From positions 2,666,001 through 2,730,000 of the forward strand of contig NZ_JACHMM010000001.1 of assembly GCF_014204975.1 (NCBI RefSeq): a stretch of DNA of 64,000 nucleotides, read 5' to 3'. The notes beneath the pieces were generated by a model, which saw only the letters and a list, made by a program, of their open reading frames with translations, did no database searches and was not told where the DNA came from. This document shows positions 1-8,253 of the stretch, piece after piece. Position 1 is the first letter of the stretch. Each line of letters begins with the position of its first letter. Source of the stretch: Jiangella mangrovi (GTDB lineage: Bacteria > Actinomycetota > Actinomycetes > Jiangellales > Jiangellaceae). Both the position numbers and the translations under genes were made by a program.

Positions 1-143
1 ACGGTTCACGGCTCCCGCAAGGCAAACCCACTACACGCATCGGCGGTCCGTGCCGTCGTTCGCGCCCGTGCGAGCGATGCTGCCGCGTCGGCGTGCTGTG
101 GGGTGTCACAGACATGGTCGACGAGCAGAGGAGAACGAACGGG

Positions 144-1097
144 ATGACGATGGTGGAGGAGCAGGTGCGCGCCCCGGACCGGGCGGGCGAGGCCGACTAC
201 GACCTGGTCGGGCAGTACCTGAAGCAGATCAGCGCGACGCCGCTGCTGTCGGCGGCCGAGGAGGTCGAGCTGGCGCGGCGCATCGAGGCGGGCGTGTTCG
301 CGGCCTCGCTGCTGGAGACGGAGAAGTCCAAGCGCCGGCGCGAGGAGCTCGAGGCGCTGGTGCGCGACGGCGAGCAGGCCAAGGACCACATGATCCGGGC
401 CAACCTGCGCCTGGTCGTGTCGGCGGCGCGCAAGTACTACCGCAACAGCGGCCTGCCGTTCCTGGACGTCGTGCAGGAGGGGAACCTGGGCCTGATCCGT
501 GCGGTCGAGAAGTTCGACTACACCAAGGGCTTCAAGTTCTCGACCTACGCGATGTGGTGGATCCGCCAGGCCATCGAGCGCGGCAAGGCCGAGCGGGCCC
601 GGACCATCCGGCTGCCGGTGCACGTGCTCGAGACCCTGTCCAAGATCGGCAAGGCCGAGCGCAAGCTGGCCGTCAGCCTGGGCCGCGAGCCCACGGCCGA
701 GGAGCTGGCCGCCGAGACCGACCTCGCCCCCGCCCGGGTGATCGAGCTGCGGCGCATCTCGCGCGACACGCTGAGCCTCGACACCCCAGTCGGCGACGAG
801 GGCAGCGCCAGCATCGGCGACCTCATCGAGGACACCGAGACGCCGCAGGCCACCGACGTCATCGAGTTCCAGGCGCTGGGCGAGCAGGTCCGTGGCCTGG
901 TCAACACGCTGGCGCCGCGCGAGGCGCTGATCGTGTCGATGCGCTTCGGCCTCGAGGACGGCGAGCAGCACACGCTGCAGGAGGTCGCCGAGCGGGTCGG
1001 CCTCACCAAGGAGCGGGTGCGGCAGCTGGAGAAGCTGGCGCTCGCCGAGCTCCGCGACCCGGCGCGGCACCGGCCGCTGCTCGAGTGGGCCGGCTGA
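144..1097 (+). CDS. Group-2 RNA polymerase sigma factor (sigma-70 family)
   Basis: Directs core RNA polymerase to -10/-35 promoters. The 317-residue product has region 1.2 (about 20-50), region 2 (about 80-160, with VVQEGNLGLIRAVEKFDY and YAMWWIRQAI) and region 4 (about 255-305, ending TKERVRQLEKLAL). It lacks the long acidic region 1.1 of the housekeeping factor, so it looks like a SigB/HrdA-D type secondary principal-like factor. Residues after the -10 recognition helix read IERGKAERARTI rather than the usual ITRA.ADQARTI. I chose ATG 144 because AGGAGA lies about 9 nt upstream; in-frame starts at 93 and 114 lack this. The family call is firm; the exact paralogue is not. Confidence 0.9.
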   Translation: MTMVEEQVRAPDRAGEADYDLVGQYLKQISATPLLSAAEEVELARRIEAGVFAASLLETEKSKRRREELEALVRDGEQAKDHMIRANLRLVVSAARKYYRNSGLPFLDVVQEGNLGLIRAVEKFDYTKGFKFSTYAMWWIRQAIERGKAERARTIRLPVHVLETLSKIGKAERKLAVSLGREPTAEELAAETDLAPARVIELRRISRDTLSLDTPVGDEGSASIGDLIEDTETPQATDVIEFQALGEQVRGLVNTLAPREALIVSMRFGLEDGEQHTLQEVAERVGLTKERVRQLEKLALAELRDPARHRPLLEWAG

Positions 1098-1121
1098 GTC
1101 CGCCCGCTTCGGGGTACCCGT

Positions 1122-1152
1122 CGAAGGGTCCAGGGCTAGCCTGGGCCCTTCG
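1122..1152 (+). terminator. Hairpin after the sigma factor gene
   Basis: Arms 1122-1134 and 1140-1152 pair over 13 bp with one G-U and a 5-nt loop (GCTAG). It lies 25 nt after the sigma stop and just before the ribosome-binding site of the next gene. It could end the sigma transcript or act as a leader hairpin of the small gene. There is no U-tract. Confidence 0.5.
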
Positions 1153-1170
1153 GCGTATCTGGAGGCAGCG

Positions 1171-1362
1171 ATGACCGAGCCCACCGAGCACACCGACGGC
1201 GTGCGGCACACCACACAGGAGGAGCGCGACCGCGCCATGGCCGTGCACTCCGTCGACGACGAGACCCGCGTTCACGGCGACGCCGACGAGACCGAGCGGG
1301 TGGTGGGCGCCAACGGCGACCTGCGGGTGCCGGAGCCGGAGCCCGGGAACGACGAGGACTGA
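1171..1362 (+). CDS. Small acidic hypothetical protein
   Basis: A 63-residue protein rich in Glu, Asp and Thr with no membrane segment or known motif. It is supported as a gene by TGGAGG 6-7 nt before ATG 1171, by its position in the only free space between the sigma gene and the converging yjbQ-like gene, and by codon use like its neighbours (G/C third positions). The stop is 1 nt from the end of the converging gene. Function unknown; it may be disordered. Confidence 0.6.
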   Translation: MTEPTEHTDGVRHTTQEERDRAMAVHSVDDETRVHGDADETERVVGANGDLRVPEPEPGNDED

Positions 1363-1363
1363 C

Positions 1364-1765
1364 TCAGCCCTCGAGGAACGACAGCCGCAGCCTGCGGTCG
1401 CGGTTGTCGACGTTGGAGTCGACGAGGACGACGCTCTGCCAGGTGCCCAGCGCCGGTGCGCCGGCCAGCACCGGCAGGGTCAGCGACGGCGCGATGAACG
1501 CGGGCAGGACGTGGTCGCGGCCGTGGCCGAGGCTGCCGTGGCGGTGCCGGTAGACGTCCTCGCGGGGGAGCAGCCGGTCGACGGCGCCGGCGAGGTCGGG
1601 CTCGGTGCCGGAGCCGGTCTCGATGAGCGCGAGGCCGGCCGTCGCGTGCGGCACGAACAGATGACACAGCCCGTCGCCGCGTCCGCGGCAGAACTCGAGT
1701 ACCTCGCGGGTCACGTCGGTGACCAGGTCGGTGCCGGTGCGCAGGTCGATGATCAGGCTGTCCAC
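1364..1765 (-). CDS. YjbQ/UPF0047 family protein
   Basis: A compact 133-residue protein of the YjbQ family, members of which have secondary thiamine-phosphate synthase activity in vitro; the physiological role is unclear. Family features are HATAGLALIETGSG near residue 40, the His-rich GHGRDH segment, and PSLTLPVLAGAPALGTWQSV followed by the RRLRLSFL end. I chose GTG 1765 (VDSLIIDLRTG) because family proteins begin near here. An upstream ATG at 1849 would add 28 low-complexity residues overlapping the spacer next to the ECF sigma gene. Confidence 0.8.
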   Translation of the reverse strand: MDSLIIDLRTGTDLVTDVTREVLEFCRGRGDGLCHLFVPHATAGLALIETGSGTEPDLAGAVDRLLPREDVYRHRHGSLGHGRDHVLPAFIAPSLTLPVLAGAPALGTWQSVVLVDSNVDNRDRRLRLSFLEG

Positions 1766-1905
1766 CCGTCCATTGTGACCGCTCGGCGTCCGTTCACGTT
1801 CCGGATGCGGTCGGTGTGCCCGTAACCTTCTGGCCAGCGAGGTGATCACACTGTGAGGCAGGCGCCAATGGGAGGCGAACGGTCATCGGGGAAGACTTCG
1901 AGATC

Positions 1906-2415
1906 GTGCTCGAAGCGGCGCGCGCGGGCGCGCCGTGGGCCTTCGAGCGCCTCTACACCGACCTCGCGCCCGTCGTCACCGGCTACGTGCGGCTGCAGGG
2001 CTCTGCCGAGCCCGACGATCTGACCAGCGAGGTCTTCCTCGGCGTGTTCGCCGGCCTGTCGTCGTTCACCGGGTCCGAGCAGCAGTTCCGGTCCTGGGTG
2101 TTCACCATCGCGCACCGCCGGCTCGTCGACGAGCGGCGGCGGGCGGTGCGGCGCCCGACCGAGCCGACCGGCGACCCCGGCACGCTGGACGGGCCGGGCG
2201 GCGACGCCGAGGCGGAGGCCCTCGACGCCCTGGGCCTGCGCCGGGTGTACGAGCTGTGCGCCACGCTCTCGCCGGACCAGCGCGAGGTCCTGCTGCTGCG
2301 CATCGTCGGCGACCTCACCGTCGAGCAGGTCGCCCGCACCGTCGGCCGCTCCGTCGGGGCCGTGAAGGCGCTGCAGCGACGCGGCCTGGCGGCGCTGCGA
2401 AAAAAAATCGACTGA
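1906..2415 (+). CDS. ECF-type RNA polymerase sigma factor
   Basis: An extracytoplasmic-function sigma factor of about 169 residues with region 2 (FERLYTDLAPVV to RRRLVDERRR, residues about 10-85) and region 4 (LSPDQREVLLLR...TVEQVARTVGRSVGAVKALQRR, about 120-165). The reading frame is open well upstream of GTG 1906 and codes family-like residues there (IGEDFEI), yet the only canonical start in this stretch is GTG 1906. A strong GGGAGG at 1870-1875 lies 9 nt before an ATC at 1885 instead. The gene ends in CGA AAA AAA ATC GAC TGA, an A8 run. The following membrane protein gene starts 42 nt later in the same frame and is the likely anti-sigma partner. Confidence 0.85.
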   Translation: MLEAARAGAPWAFERLYTDLAPVVTGYVRLQGSAEPDDLTSEVFLGVFAGLSSFTGSEQQFRSWVFTIAHRRLVDERRRAVRRPTEPTGDPGTLDGPGGDAEAEALDALGLRRVYELCATLSPDQREVLLLRIVGDLTVEQVARTVGRSVGAVKALQRRGLAALRKKID

Positions 2416-2457
2416 CCCCGTACCCCTCCGGGGCACCACGGCGATCACAGGGACGAG

Positions 2458-3258
2458 ATGCTTCCACTCCACCTGCTCGACGAGGACACCGTCGAGGCCC
2501 TGCTGGCCGGCCGCCCGGTCACGCCCGGACTCGCGCCGCTGGCCGGCGCCGTCGGGGAGCTGCGGGCTGCCGCGCGCCAGCCGGTCCGGCCGTCGGCCGA
2601 GCTCGCGCAGCGCATGGCCAGCGGTGACTTCAGCGGCATCTCGCCCGCCCCGCTCCTCCCGGAGCCGGCCCCGCACCGGCTGCGATCCTGGCTCGCGGGC
2701 GTCAGCCCTCGGGCCCGCGTCGTCACCGGCGCGGTGATCGTGTTCACCGGCCTCACCGCCGCCACCGCCACGGGTGCGCTGCCCGGCGGCGCCCAGGCGC
2801 ACATGGAGTCGTTCATCGAGACGGTGACGCCCATCAGCTTCCAGCGCGACGACCCCGCCCCGGAGCCCGCCGACATCGAGGACGTCCGCGATCCCGGCTC
2901 CGGCCGCGGCGACTCCGCCACCACCGAGCCGGACGACTCGGGCACCACCGAAGACCCCGGCTCGCCGGTGACCAAGCCGCCCGGTAAGCCGGAGACACCT
3001 CCCGGGAAGCCCGACGAGCCGGGCAACCCGGACAAGCCCGAGGGCAAGCCCGACGAGCCGCCGGGCAAACCCGACTCGCCCCCGGGGCAGGAGGACAGGC
3101 CCGCGAAGCCGGACAAGCCCGAGAAGCCGAACGACGGCACCGACGCCCCGGGCAACTCCGAGAACTCCAACGGCGCCGGCGGTTCCCAGGGCAACGGGAG
3201 CGGCGGCAACGGCAACGGAAACGACAACGAGAATCGCCCTGACGGTTCAGGCCGTTAG
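2458..3258 (+). CDS. Probable anti-sigma or sigma-linked membrane protein with Pro/Lys/Asp-rich tail
   Basis: A 266-residue protein. The N-terminal 80 residues are soluble and cytoplasmic-like; one membrane segment spans about 82-105 (VVTGAVIVFTGLTAATATGA). The outer part is a low-complexity tail: about 15 short units built on PGKPD/DKPE between residues 180 and 230, then a Gly/Asn-rich end. Position directly after an ECF sigma gene suggests a regulator of that factor, but no zinc-binding anti-sigma motif (HxxxCxxC) is visible. The tail may span the cell wall. A hairpin terminator follows at 3300-3340. Confidence 0.7.
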   Translation: MLPLHLLDEDTVEALLAGRPVTPGLAPLAGAVGELRAAARQPVRPSAELAQRMASGDFSGISPAPLLPEPAPHRLRSWLAGVSPRARVVTGAVIVFTGLTAATATGALPGGAQAHMESFIETVTPISFQRDDPAPEPADIEDVRDPGSGRGDSATTEPDDSGTTEDPGSPVTKPPGKPETPPGKPDEPGNPDKPEGKPDEPPGKPDSPPGQEDRPAKPDKPEKPNDGTDAPGNSENSNGAGGSQGNGSGGNGNGNDNENRPDGSGR

Positions 3259-3299
3259 GGCCCCAGAACGCCCGACGTACCACGACGACGTCGGGTGCA

Positions 3300-3340
3300 G
3301 GTTGCGGCCCCGGTTCGCTGCGGAGGCCGGGGTCGCAACC
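3300..3340 (+). terminator. Strong hairpin terminator
   Basis: Arms 3300-3313 and 3327-3340 pair over 14 bp (one G-U) around a 13-nt loop, followed by TTCAATCT. It lies 42 nt after the membrane protein stop and 79 nt before the next gene, so it probably ends the sigma/anti-sigma transcript. Confidence 0.75.
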
Positions 3341-3418
3341 TTCAATCTCCTCCTGCCGGTGTGTGCGCACCGCCGGACCGGGTAATCGGACGCACGTCGT
3401 CCACCGGGAGGAGACGCG

Positions 3419-3940
3419 GTGTCCGAGTCCGCAGCAGACGATCCCATCCGGCCGGAGCCCCAGCTGCTCGGCATCTACCTCAACGACCACCTGGCCGGCT
3501 CGACGGCGGGAGTGCAGCTGGTCCGCCGGCTCGCCCGCGGCCTGCGCGGCACGCCGCTGGAGGAGCCACTGGCGGGGCTGGCCGACGAGATCGGAGCCGA
3601 CCGCGCGGACCTGCTCGCGATCATGGGCGAGCTGGACGTGCCGATCCGCCGCTACAAGCTCTACACCGCCGCGGCCGCCGAGCTGGCCGGGCGGCTCAAG
3701 TTCAACGGCCACCTGCTGACCCGCTCGCCGCTGAGCACTGTGGTCGAGCTCGAGATGCTGCGCCTGGGCATCGAGGGCAAGGCCAGCGGCTGGCGCACGC
3801 TGCGCGCTGTGGGGGCCGCCCGCGGCCGGCCCGACCCCGGCCGGCTGGACCGCCTCATCGACCGGGCGACCTCGCAGGCCGCTCTGGTCGAGACGCTGCG
3901 GATCCGGGCCGCCGCGCGCGTCTTCGGCGTGCCTGCCTGA
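3419..3940 (+). CDS. Conserved hypothetical helical protein
   Basis: A 173-residue, mostly helical protein starting at GTG 3419 with GGGAGGAG about 6 nt upstream. The pattern (LGIYLNDHLAGSTAGVQLV, then repeated amphipathic Leu/Ala-rich helices) suggests a four-helix bundle, but no metal-ligand Glu/His set typical of ferritins is obvious. Not assigned to a characterised family. It is flanked by the terminator upstream and a short tandem repeat beginning at its stop codon. Confidence 0.7.
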   Translation: MSESAADDPIRPEPQLLGIYLNDHLAGSTAGVQLVRRLARGLRGTPLEEPLAGLADEIGADRADLLAIMGELDVPIRRYKLYTAAAAELAGRLKFNGHLLTRSPLSTVVELEMLRLGIEGKASGWRTLRAVGAARGRPDPGRLDRLIDRATSQAALVETLRIRAAARVFGVPA

Positions 3941-3975
3941 CGCGGTCACCTGCCCGACGCGGTCATCTGCCCGAC
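3939..3975. repeat. Tandem 17-bp repeat, about 2.2 copies
   Basis: The unit GACGCGGTCACCTGCCC (3939-3955) is repeated at 3956-3972 with one change and a third copy begins. The first unit overlaps the TGA stop of the preceding gene. Likely a slippage duplication. Confidence 0.7.
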
Positions 3976-4059
3976 GGGTCCTGCTCGCCCGGGCGTCGCC
4001 ATCCGGTCACGCGACCGTCGCATCCTGGATCCTCACATTTCGGATACCGGGGGCACGCC

Positions 4060-5571
4060 ATGAGGATCGACCGACGCACGCTGCTCGCAGGAGGCCTCGC
4101 CGCCGGCGCCGTGCTCGCACTGCAGCCGGCGCAGACGTTCGCCCAGCCGCTCTGGACCGGCCGGGCCGCCGGCGCGTCCCGGCGCTCGGCGCTGTTCCCG
4201 GGCGTGCACCTGGTCCACGGCGACCTGCACAACCACAGCCACCTCTCCGACGGCATGGGCGACCCCACGCAGCTGTACACGACGCTGCGCGCGGCCGGCA
4301 TCGACGTCGCGGCGCTGACCGACCACACGGTGGGCGCGTCGGCGTTCGACCGTGACGTGTGCGCGCCCGTGCCGAGCACCGTCGGCGAGCGCAATCCGTG
4401 CCGCGAACTGTTCGGCCTCGGCGAGGACGGCTGGCAGCTGGTGCGGTCGCTGGCCGACGACGCCGACGCCCCGGCCCGGTACACGGCGCTGTCCGGGTTC
4501 GAGTGGTCCAGCCCCTACCTCGGGCACATGAACGTCTGGTTCAGCGAGGAGTGGGTCGATCCGCTGCGCACCGGCGGGCTGACGGCGGACGGCCTGGCGA
4601 GCATCGGGCTGCCGGTGGAGCTGCTGGCCGTGCTGCTGCGCACCGAGTTCGGCGCCCTGCTCACCGAGGCCGAGATCGCCGGGTTCCTCGCGTCGGTCCG
4701 CGACCAGGAGCCCGCCGGCATGCGCCGCCTGTACGACTGGATGCTGCGCCGCCCCGGACACGCGCAGGGCGGCGGCTCCGACGCACTGGTCGGCTTCAAC
4801 CACCCCAACCGCGAGCCGGACGTGTTCGACGGCTTCCGCTACGACGAGCGGGTCGCCGACCGCGTCGTCAGCCTCGAGCTGTTCAACCGCCGCGACGACT
4901 ACCTGTTCGAGGGCGTCCGCGACGGCATGGCGTCGCCGCTCGTGGCCTGCCTGAACGCGGGCTGGCGGGTCGGCATCATCGGGGTCACCGACGAGCACGA
5001 TCCGAACTGGGGCTCGGCGGCCGGCAAGGGCCGCGCCGGCATTTGGCTGCGCACCCTGACCCGCCTCGGCGTCCGCGAGGCGCTGCTGTCGCGGCGGCTC
5101 TTCGCCACCCGCGAGGCCGGCCTGGCGCTCGCCGCGACGGCCGACGGCGTCCCCATGGGGCAGCCGGTGCCGGAGCCCACGGGCGATGTGACGTTCGAGG
5201 TGGACCTCGACCTCGGCCCGGACCTCGCCGGCACGCCGGTGACCATCCAGGTGCTGCGCCCCGGGCCGCAGGTGCCCGCCGTCGCCGACATCGTCAGCGC
5301 CACGGCCGGCGGGCCGGAGCCGATCCGGTTCAGCGTGCCGCTGGACCCGGCCGACGGCGACTGGGTGGTGCTCCGCGTCTCCGACCCGTCCCACCCGAAC
5401 GACGCACCGGCGCCGTTCGAGCACCCGTGCAACGACCGCGGCCTGGCCTACAGCAGCCCGTGGTGGCTCGGCGGCGCCCGGCGCCCGGCCGCCGCCACCG
5501 TCGCGCGCGGCGCCCACCGGACCCGGCGCATGAGCGCTCACGACCTGGCCTGGTGGGGGCACGCGCACTGA
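4060..5571 (+). CDS. Exported PHP-domain metallohydrolase (CehA/McbA-like)
   Basis: A 503-residue protein with a Tat-type signal (DRRTLLAGGLAAG, then an AQTFAQP cleavage region) and a PHP metal-binding motif HGDLHNHSHLSDG at about 50-62, with ALTDHT and VTDEHD as further ligand segments. Such proteins hydrolyse phosphoester or related bonds using a multinuclear metal centre; the substrate is unknown. The C-terminal 100 residues form a beta-rich region. The frame stays open upstream to 3295 but the signal peptide fixes ATG 4060. It converges with the ABC exporter, 3 nt apart. Confidence 0.85.
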   Translation: MRIDRRTLLAGGLAAGAVLALQPAQTFAQPLWTGRAAGASRRSALFPGVHLVHGDLHNHSHLSDGMGDPTQLYTTLRAAGIDVAALTDHTVGASAFDRDVCAPVPSTVGERNPCRELFGLGEDGWQLVRSLADDADAPARYTALSGFEWSSPYLGHMNVWFSEEWVDPLRTGGLTADGLASIGLPVELLAVLLRTEFGALLTEAEIAGFLASVRDQEPAGMRRLYDWMLRRPGHAQGGGSDALVGFNHPNREPDVFDGFRYDERVADRVVSLELFNRRDDYLFEGVRDGMASPLVACLNAGWRVGIIGVTDEHDPNWGSAAGKGRAGIWLRTLTRLGVREALLSRRLFATREAGLALAATADGVPMGQPVPEPTGDVTFEVDLDLGPDLAGTPVTIQVLRPGPQVPAVADIVSATAGGPEPIRFSVPLDPADGDWVVLRVSDPSHPNDAPAPFEHPCNDRGLAYSSPWWLGGARRPAAATVARGAHRTRRMSAHDLAWWGHAH

Positions 5572-5574
5572 CGG

Positions 5575-6345
5575 TTACACCGACCGCTGGTAGGCCCGGA
5601 AGGCCCGGGTCGCCAGCCACGCCATGACGAGGGTCAGGGCCAGCAGCAGGCCGGCCCGGCCGAACACCGCGGACCAGTCCGGGTCGCCGAGCAGCGCGTC
5701 CCGGCCGGCCCGCGCGGCCCAGTCGACCGGGTTGTAGCGGGCGATGCTGCCGACCCAGCCGGGTAGCAGCGCCGGCGCCATCATCACCGTCGACAGGAAG
5801 GCCAGCGGCAGCGCCAGGAACTGCGACACCCCGATGAGCGACTCCTGCGACCGCAGCGTCAGCGCCACCGCGCAGGACAGCGCCGCGAAGATCACCGCGA
5901 GCAGGACGGCGCAGAGCAGCACCACCAGCACACCGGCCACACCGCCGTCGTAGCGCGCCCCGGCCAGCAGCCCTACGCCGAACACGATGAGCGACTGCAC
6001 CACCGTCACGACCGCCTGGTAGGCCAGCGCGCCCGTGATCAGCGCGCCACGGCTGACCGGAGAGGTGAGGTTGCGGTCCATGACGCCGCGGTTCATGTCG
6101 TCGATGAACCCGGTGCCGGCCCACCCGGCCGACATCATCGCCGTCATGACGACCACCCCGGGGGTGAGGTATTCCAGGTAGGAGATGTCGCCGAAGCCGG
6201 GCAGGTCGGCGACCCGCTCGAACAGGGCGCCGAACAGCAGCAGCCAGACCATCGGCTGGATCAGCGTGAACGCCAGGTACACGGGCTCGCGGCGCAGGAT
6301 CCGCAGCGACCGTCCGGTCAGATACAGGGCGTGGGTCGCGCTCAT
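5575..6345 (-). CDS. ABC-2 type exporter permease (DrrB-like)
   Basis: A 256-residue permease with about six hydrophobic segments (for example FTLIQPMVWLLLFGALF and GVLVVLLCAVLLAVIFAAL) and the DrrB-like stretch RSLRILRREPVYLAFTLIQP at its N-terminus. It forms the membrane part of a drug- or lipid-type exporter with the ATPase encoded immediately upstream. The ATG overlaps the ATPase stop (ATGA), indicating translational coupling. The operon is headed by a PadR repressor gene. Confidence 0.9.
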   Translation of the reverse strand: MSATHALYLTGRSLRILRREPVYLAFTLIQPMVWLLLFGALFERVADLPGFGDISYLEYLTPGVVVMTAMMSAGWAGTGFIDDMNRGVMDRNLTSPVSRGALITGALAYQAVVTVVQSLIVFGVGLLAGARYDGGVAGVLVVLLCAVLLAVIFAALSCAVALTLRSQESLIGVSQFLALPLAFLSTVMMAPALLPGWVGSIARYNPVDWAARAGRDALLGDPDWSAVFGRAGLLLALTLVMAWLATRAFRAYQRSV

Positions 6346-7322
6346 GCCGCCACCTCCGTCCGGTCGGCGGAGTGGAAGGACCGGCCGGCGTGGCGCAGGT
6401 ACACGTCGTCGAGCGACGGGCGGGCGACGGTCACCGCGGCCAGCGGCACACCGGAGCCCTCCAGTGCGGCCAGCAAGGCGGGCAGGGTCGCGGCGCCGTC
6501 GCCCACGCGGGCGTGCAGCCGGGCGCCGTCGACCGTGATCTCGCCGACGCCGGGCACCGAGCCGACGGCCCGCCGGGCGGCGTCCTGCTGCCCCGCGTCG
6601 GCCAGCTCGACCTGGACCGCGTCGCCGTGCAGACCGCCCTTGAGCTCTTCGGGAGTGCCCTCGGCGACCACGCGGCCACGGTCGATGATGACCAGGCGGT
6701 CGGCCAGCTGGTCGGCCTCCTCGAGGTAGTGCGTCGTCAGCAGGACGGTGACGCCGTCGGCCGCCGTCACCCCGGAGATCTCCGCCCACATGTCCGCACG
6801 CGCCTCCGGGTCCAGCCCGGTGGTGGGCTCGTCGAGGAAGAGCACCCGCGGCCGGTGCATCAGTGCCAGCGCGACGTCGAGCTTGCGCTGCATGCCGCCG
6901 GACCAGGTCTTCGTGACCCGGCCCGCGGCCTCGGCGAGCCCGAACCGCTCGAGCAGCTGGTCGCCGCGGCTGCGGATGTCCGCGCGCGCCATGCCGTAGA
7001 CGTGGCCCTGCAGGGTGAGGTTCTCGCGGCCGGTGGCGGTGGGGTCGAAGCACGGCTTCTGCGGCACGTAGCCGATGGCGTGGCGCACCCGGCCGGGCTC
7101 CGCCGCGACGTCCAGCCCGGCGACGACGGCGGTGCCGCTGTCGGGCGTGGCCAGCGTCGTGAGGATCTTGGTGGTGGTGGACTTGCCGGCGCCATTCGGC
7201 CCGAGCAGGCCGAACACGGTGCCGCCGGGGACCGAGAAGCCGACCCCGTCGAGGGCCCGGACGGACCTGGCGCCCTTGCCGTAGGTCTTCACGAGACCCT
7301 CGGCCTCGATGGCGTGGTGCAT
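6342..7322 (-). CDS. DrrA-type ABC transporter ATP-binding protein
   Basis: A 326-residue ATPase powering the exporter above. Walker A GPNGAGKSTT, signature SGGMQRKLDVAL and Walker B VLFLDEPTTGLD are present, followed by the H-loop THYLEEAD and a C-terminal DrrA domain (about 230-310). ATG 7322 has GGAAGGAG about 6 nt upstream; an upstream in-frame ATG at 7358 lacks a site. It lies 165 nt after the padR stop with a hairpin between, so it may be transcribed partly by read-through. Confidence 0.92.
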   Translation of the reverse strand: MHHAIEAEGLVKTYGKGARSVRALDGVGFSVPGGTVFGLLGPNGAGKSTTTKILTTLATPDSGTAVVAGLDVAAEPGRVRHAIGYVPQKPCFDPTATGRENLTLQGHVYGMARADIRSRGDQLLERFGLAEAAGRVTKTWSGGMQRKLDVALALMHRPRVLFLDEPTTGLDPEARADMWAEISGVTAADGVTVLLTTHYLEEADQLADRLVIIDRGRVVAEGTPEELKGGLHGDAVQVELADAGQQDAARRAVGSVPGVGEITVDGARLHARVGDGAATLPALLAALEGSGVPLAAVTVARPSLDDVYLRHAGRSFHSADRTEVAA

Positions 7323-7442
7323 GGTGCTCCTTCCGATGGGAAGGAACCGGTGCCGCACGGCGTCGCCCGTATCCTTGGGAGTGCAGGATCCCGGGTCGGG
7401 GCGATCCGTCCGGTGAGTCTCCGGCTCCTGGTTTCCGATGGG

Positions 7443-7478
7443 CTCCCGGCCGTGGTGTTGCAGCGCCGTGGCCGGGAG
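7443..7478 (-). terminator. Hairpin between padR and the ABC genes
   Basis: Arms 7443-7451 and 7470-7478 are perfect 9-bp complements (CTCCCGGCC/GGCCGGGAG) with an 18-nt loop, 10 nt after the padR stop. It could attenuate transcription into the exporter genes. No U-tract. Confidence 0.45.
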
Positions 7479-7487
7479 TCGCGGCTT

Positions 7488-8174
7488 CTAGGGTTTGCGG
7501 TCGGGCTGGGCGAAGGCGAGCTCGTCGGGGAACTCCGCGGCGATCTTCGCCTCGATCTCGTCCGGCGCGACGCCGTCGGCCCGCAGCTCGTGCATGCGCC
7601 GCCACATGGCGAACCCGCCGAGGGTCTCGTCGCGCAACTCGGTGAGAAGCTGCTCGACGAAGGCGATCTCGGCCGCCTGGAGCGCGGCTGTGAACTCCGA
7701 CTCGATCATGAACAGCCGCGGCAGGCCGACCGACCGCGCCTCCTCGAACATCGCCTCGACGGCCTTCTGCTGGAAGCGCAGGTTGCGCAGCCGCTGCCCG
7801 AGCAGCTCGGTGACCTGGTCGGGCGGCAGAGCGCCGGCCAGCGAGAGCGCCGCCTCGAACTGCGTGAACTCCTTCTTCGGCGTGCTCAGCAGCTCGACCA
7901 GCCAGTCGACCATGACCCGCCCGCCGGTCTCGGTGATGGCGTAGACCGTGCGCTCGGGCCGCCGGCCCTCGCGCACCGTCTCGGTGGCCTCGATGAGGCC
8001 CCGCTTCATCAGCGACTCGACGACGGAGTACAGCGAGCCGTAGTTGACCTTGATGCTGTCCTCCTTGCGCCGTTCGCGCAGGGTGGCCGACATCTCGTAC
8101 GGGTGCATGGGCCGTTCCCAGAGCAGCACGAGGACGGCCAGCGCCAGCGGGTTGGACGGGCGGGTGGCGGCCAT
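7488..8174 (-). CDS. PadR family transcriptional regulator
   Basis: A 228-residue repressor. The N-terminal winged helix (ALAVLVLLWERPMHPYEM to NYGSLYSVVESLMKRGLIE) and the wing (GRRPERTVYAITETG) are typical of PadR, and the long C-terminal helical part (about 100-220) is the dimerisation region. It has GAGGAG about 8 nt before ATG 8174. A perfect inverted repeat lies 21 nt upstream of the start, as expected for autoregulation. PadR proteins next to drug-type ABC genes usually respond to the exported compound. Confidence 0.92.
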   Translation of the reverse strand: MAATRPSNPLALAVLVLLWERPMHPYEMSATLRERRKEDSIKVNYGSLYSVVESLMKRGLIEATETVREGRRPERTVYAITETGGRVMVDWLVELLSTPKKEFTQFEAALSLAGALPPDQVTELLGQRLRNLRFQQKAVEAMFEEARSVGLPRLFMIESEFTAALQAAEIAFVEQLLTELRDETLGGFAMWRRMHELRADGVAPDEIEAKIAAEFPDELAFAQPDRKP

Positions 8175-8194
8175 GGTGACTCCTCGATGTCGAT

Positions 8195-8210
8195 TACTCG
8201 ACTTCGAGTA
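8195..8210. promoter_or_regulatory. Candidate PadR operator
   Basis: Perfect palindrome TACTCGA-CT-TCGAGTA, 21 nt upstream of the padR start. Size and place fit a dimeric winged-helix binding site. Confidence 0.6.
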
Positions 8211-8253
8211 TTCGCTTCCGAGTGGACGGTGTCAACCTCGGCGGCGACGGGGT

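Noticed and set aside
3295-3360. Regulatory RNA or riboswitch at the 3300-3340 hairpin
   Set aside because: It is explained as a terminator after the membrane protein gene; no further conserved structure seen.
3295-4059. N-terminal extension of the PHP-domain gene
   Set aside because: The upstream frame is a shadow of the 3419-3940 gene; the Tat signal peptide fixes the start at 4060.
5575-7605. A single 676-residue minus-strand protein joining ATPase and permease
   Set aside because: The ATPase is encoded in another frame with its own motifs; the permease starts at ATG 6345 overlapping the ATPase stop.
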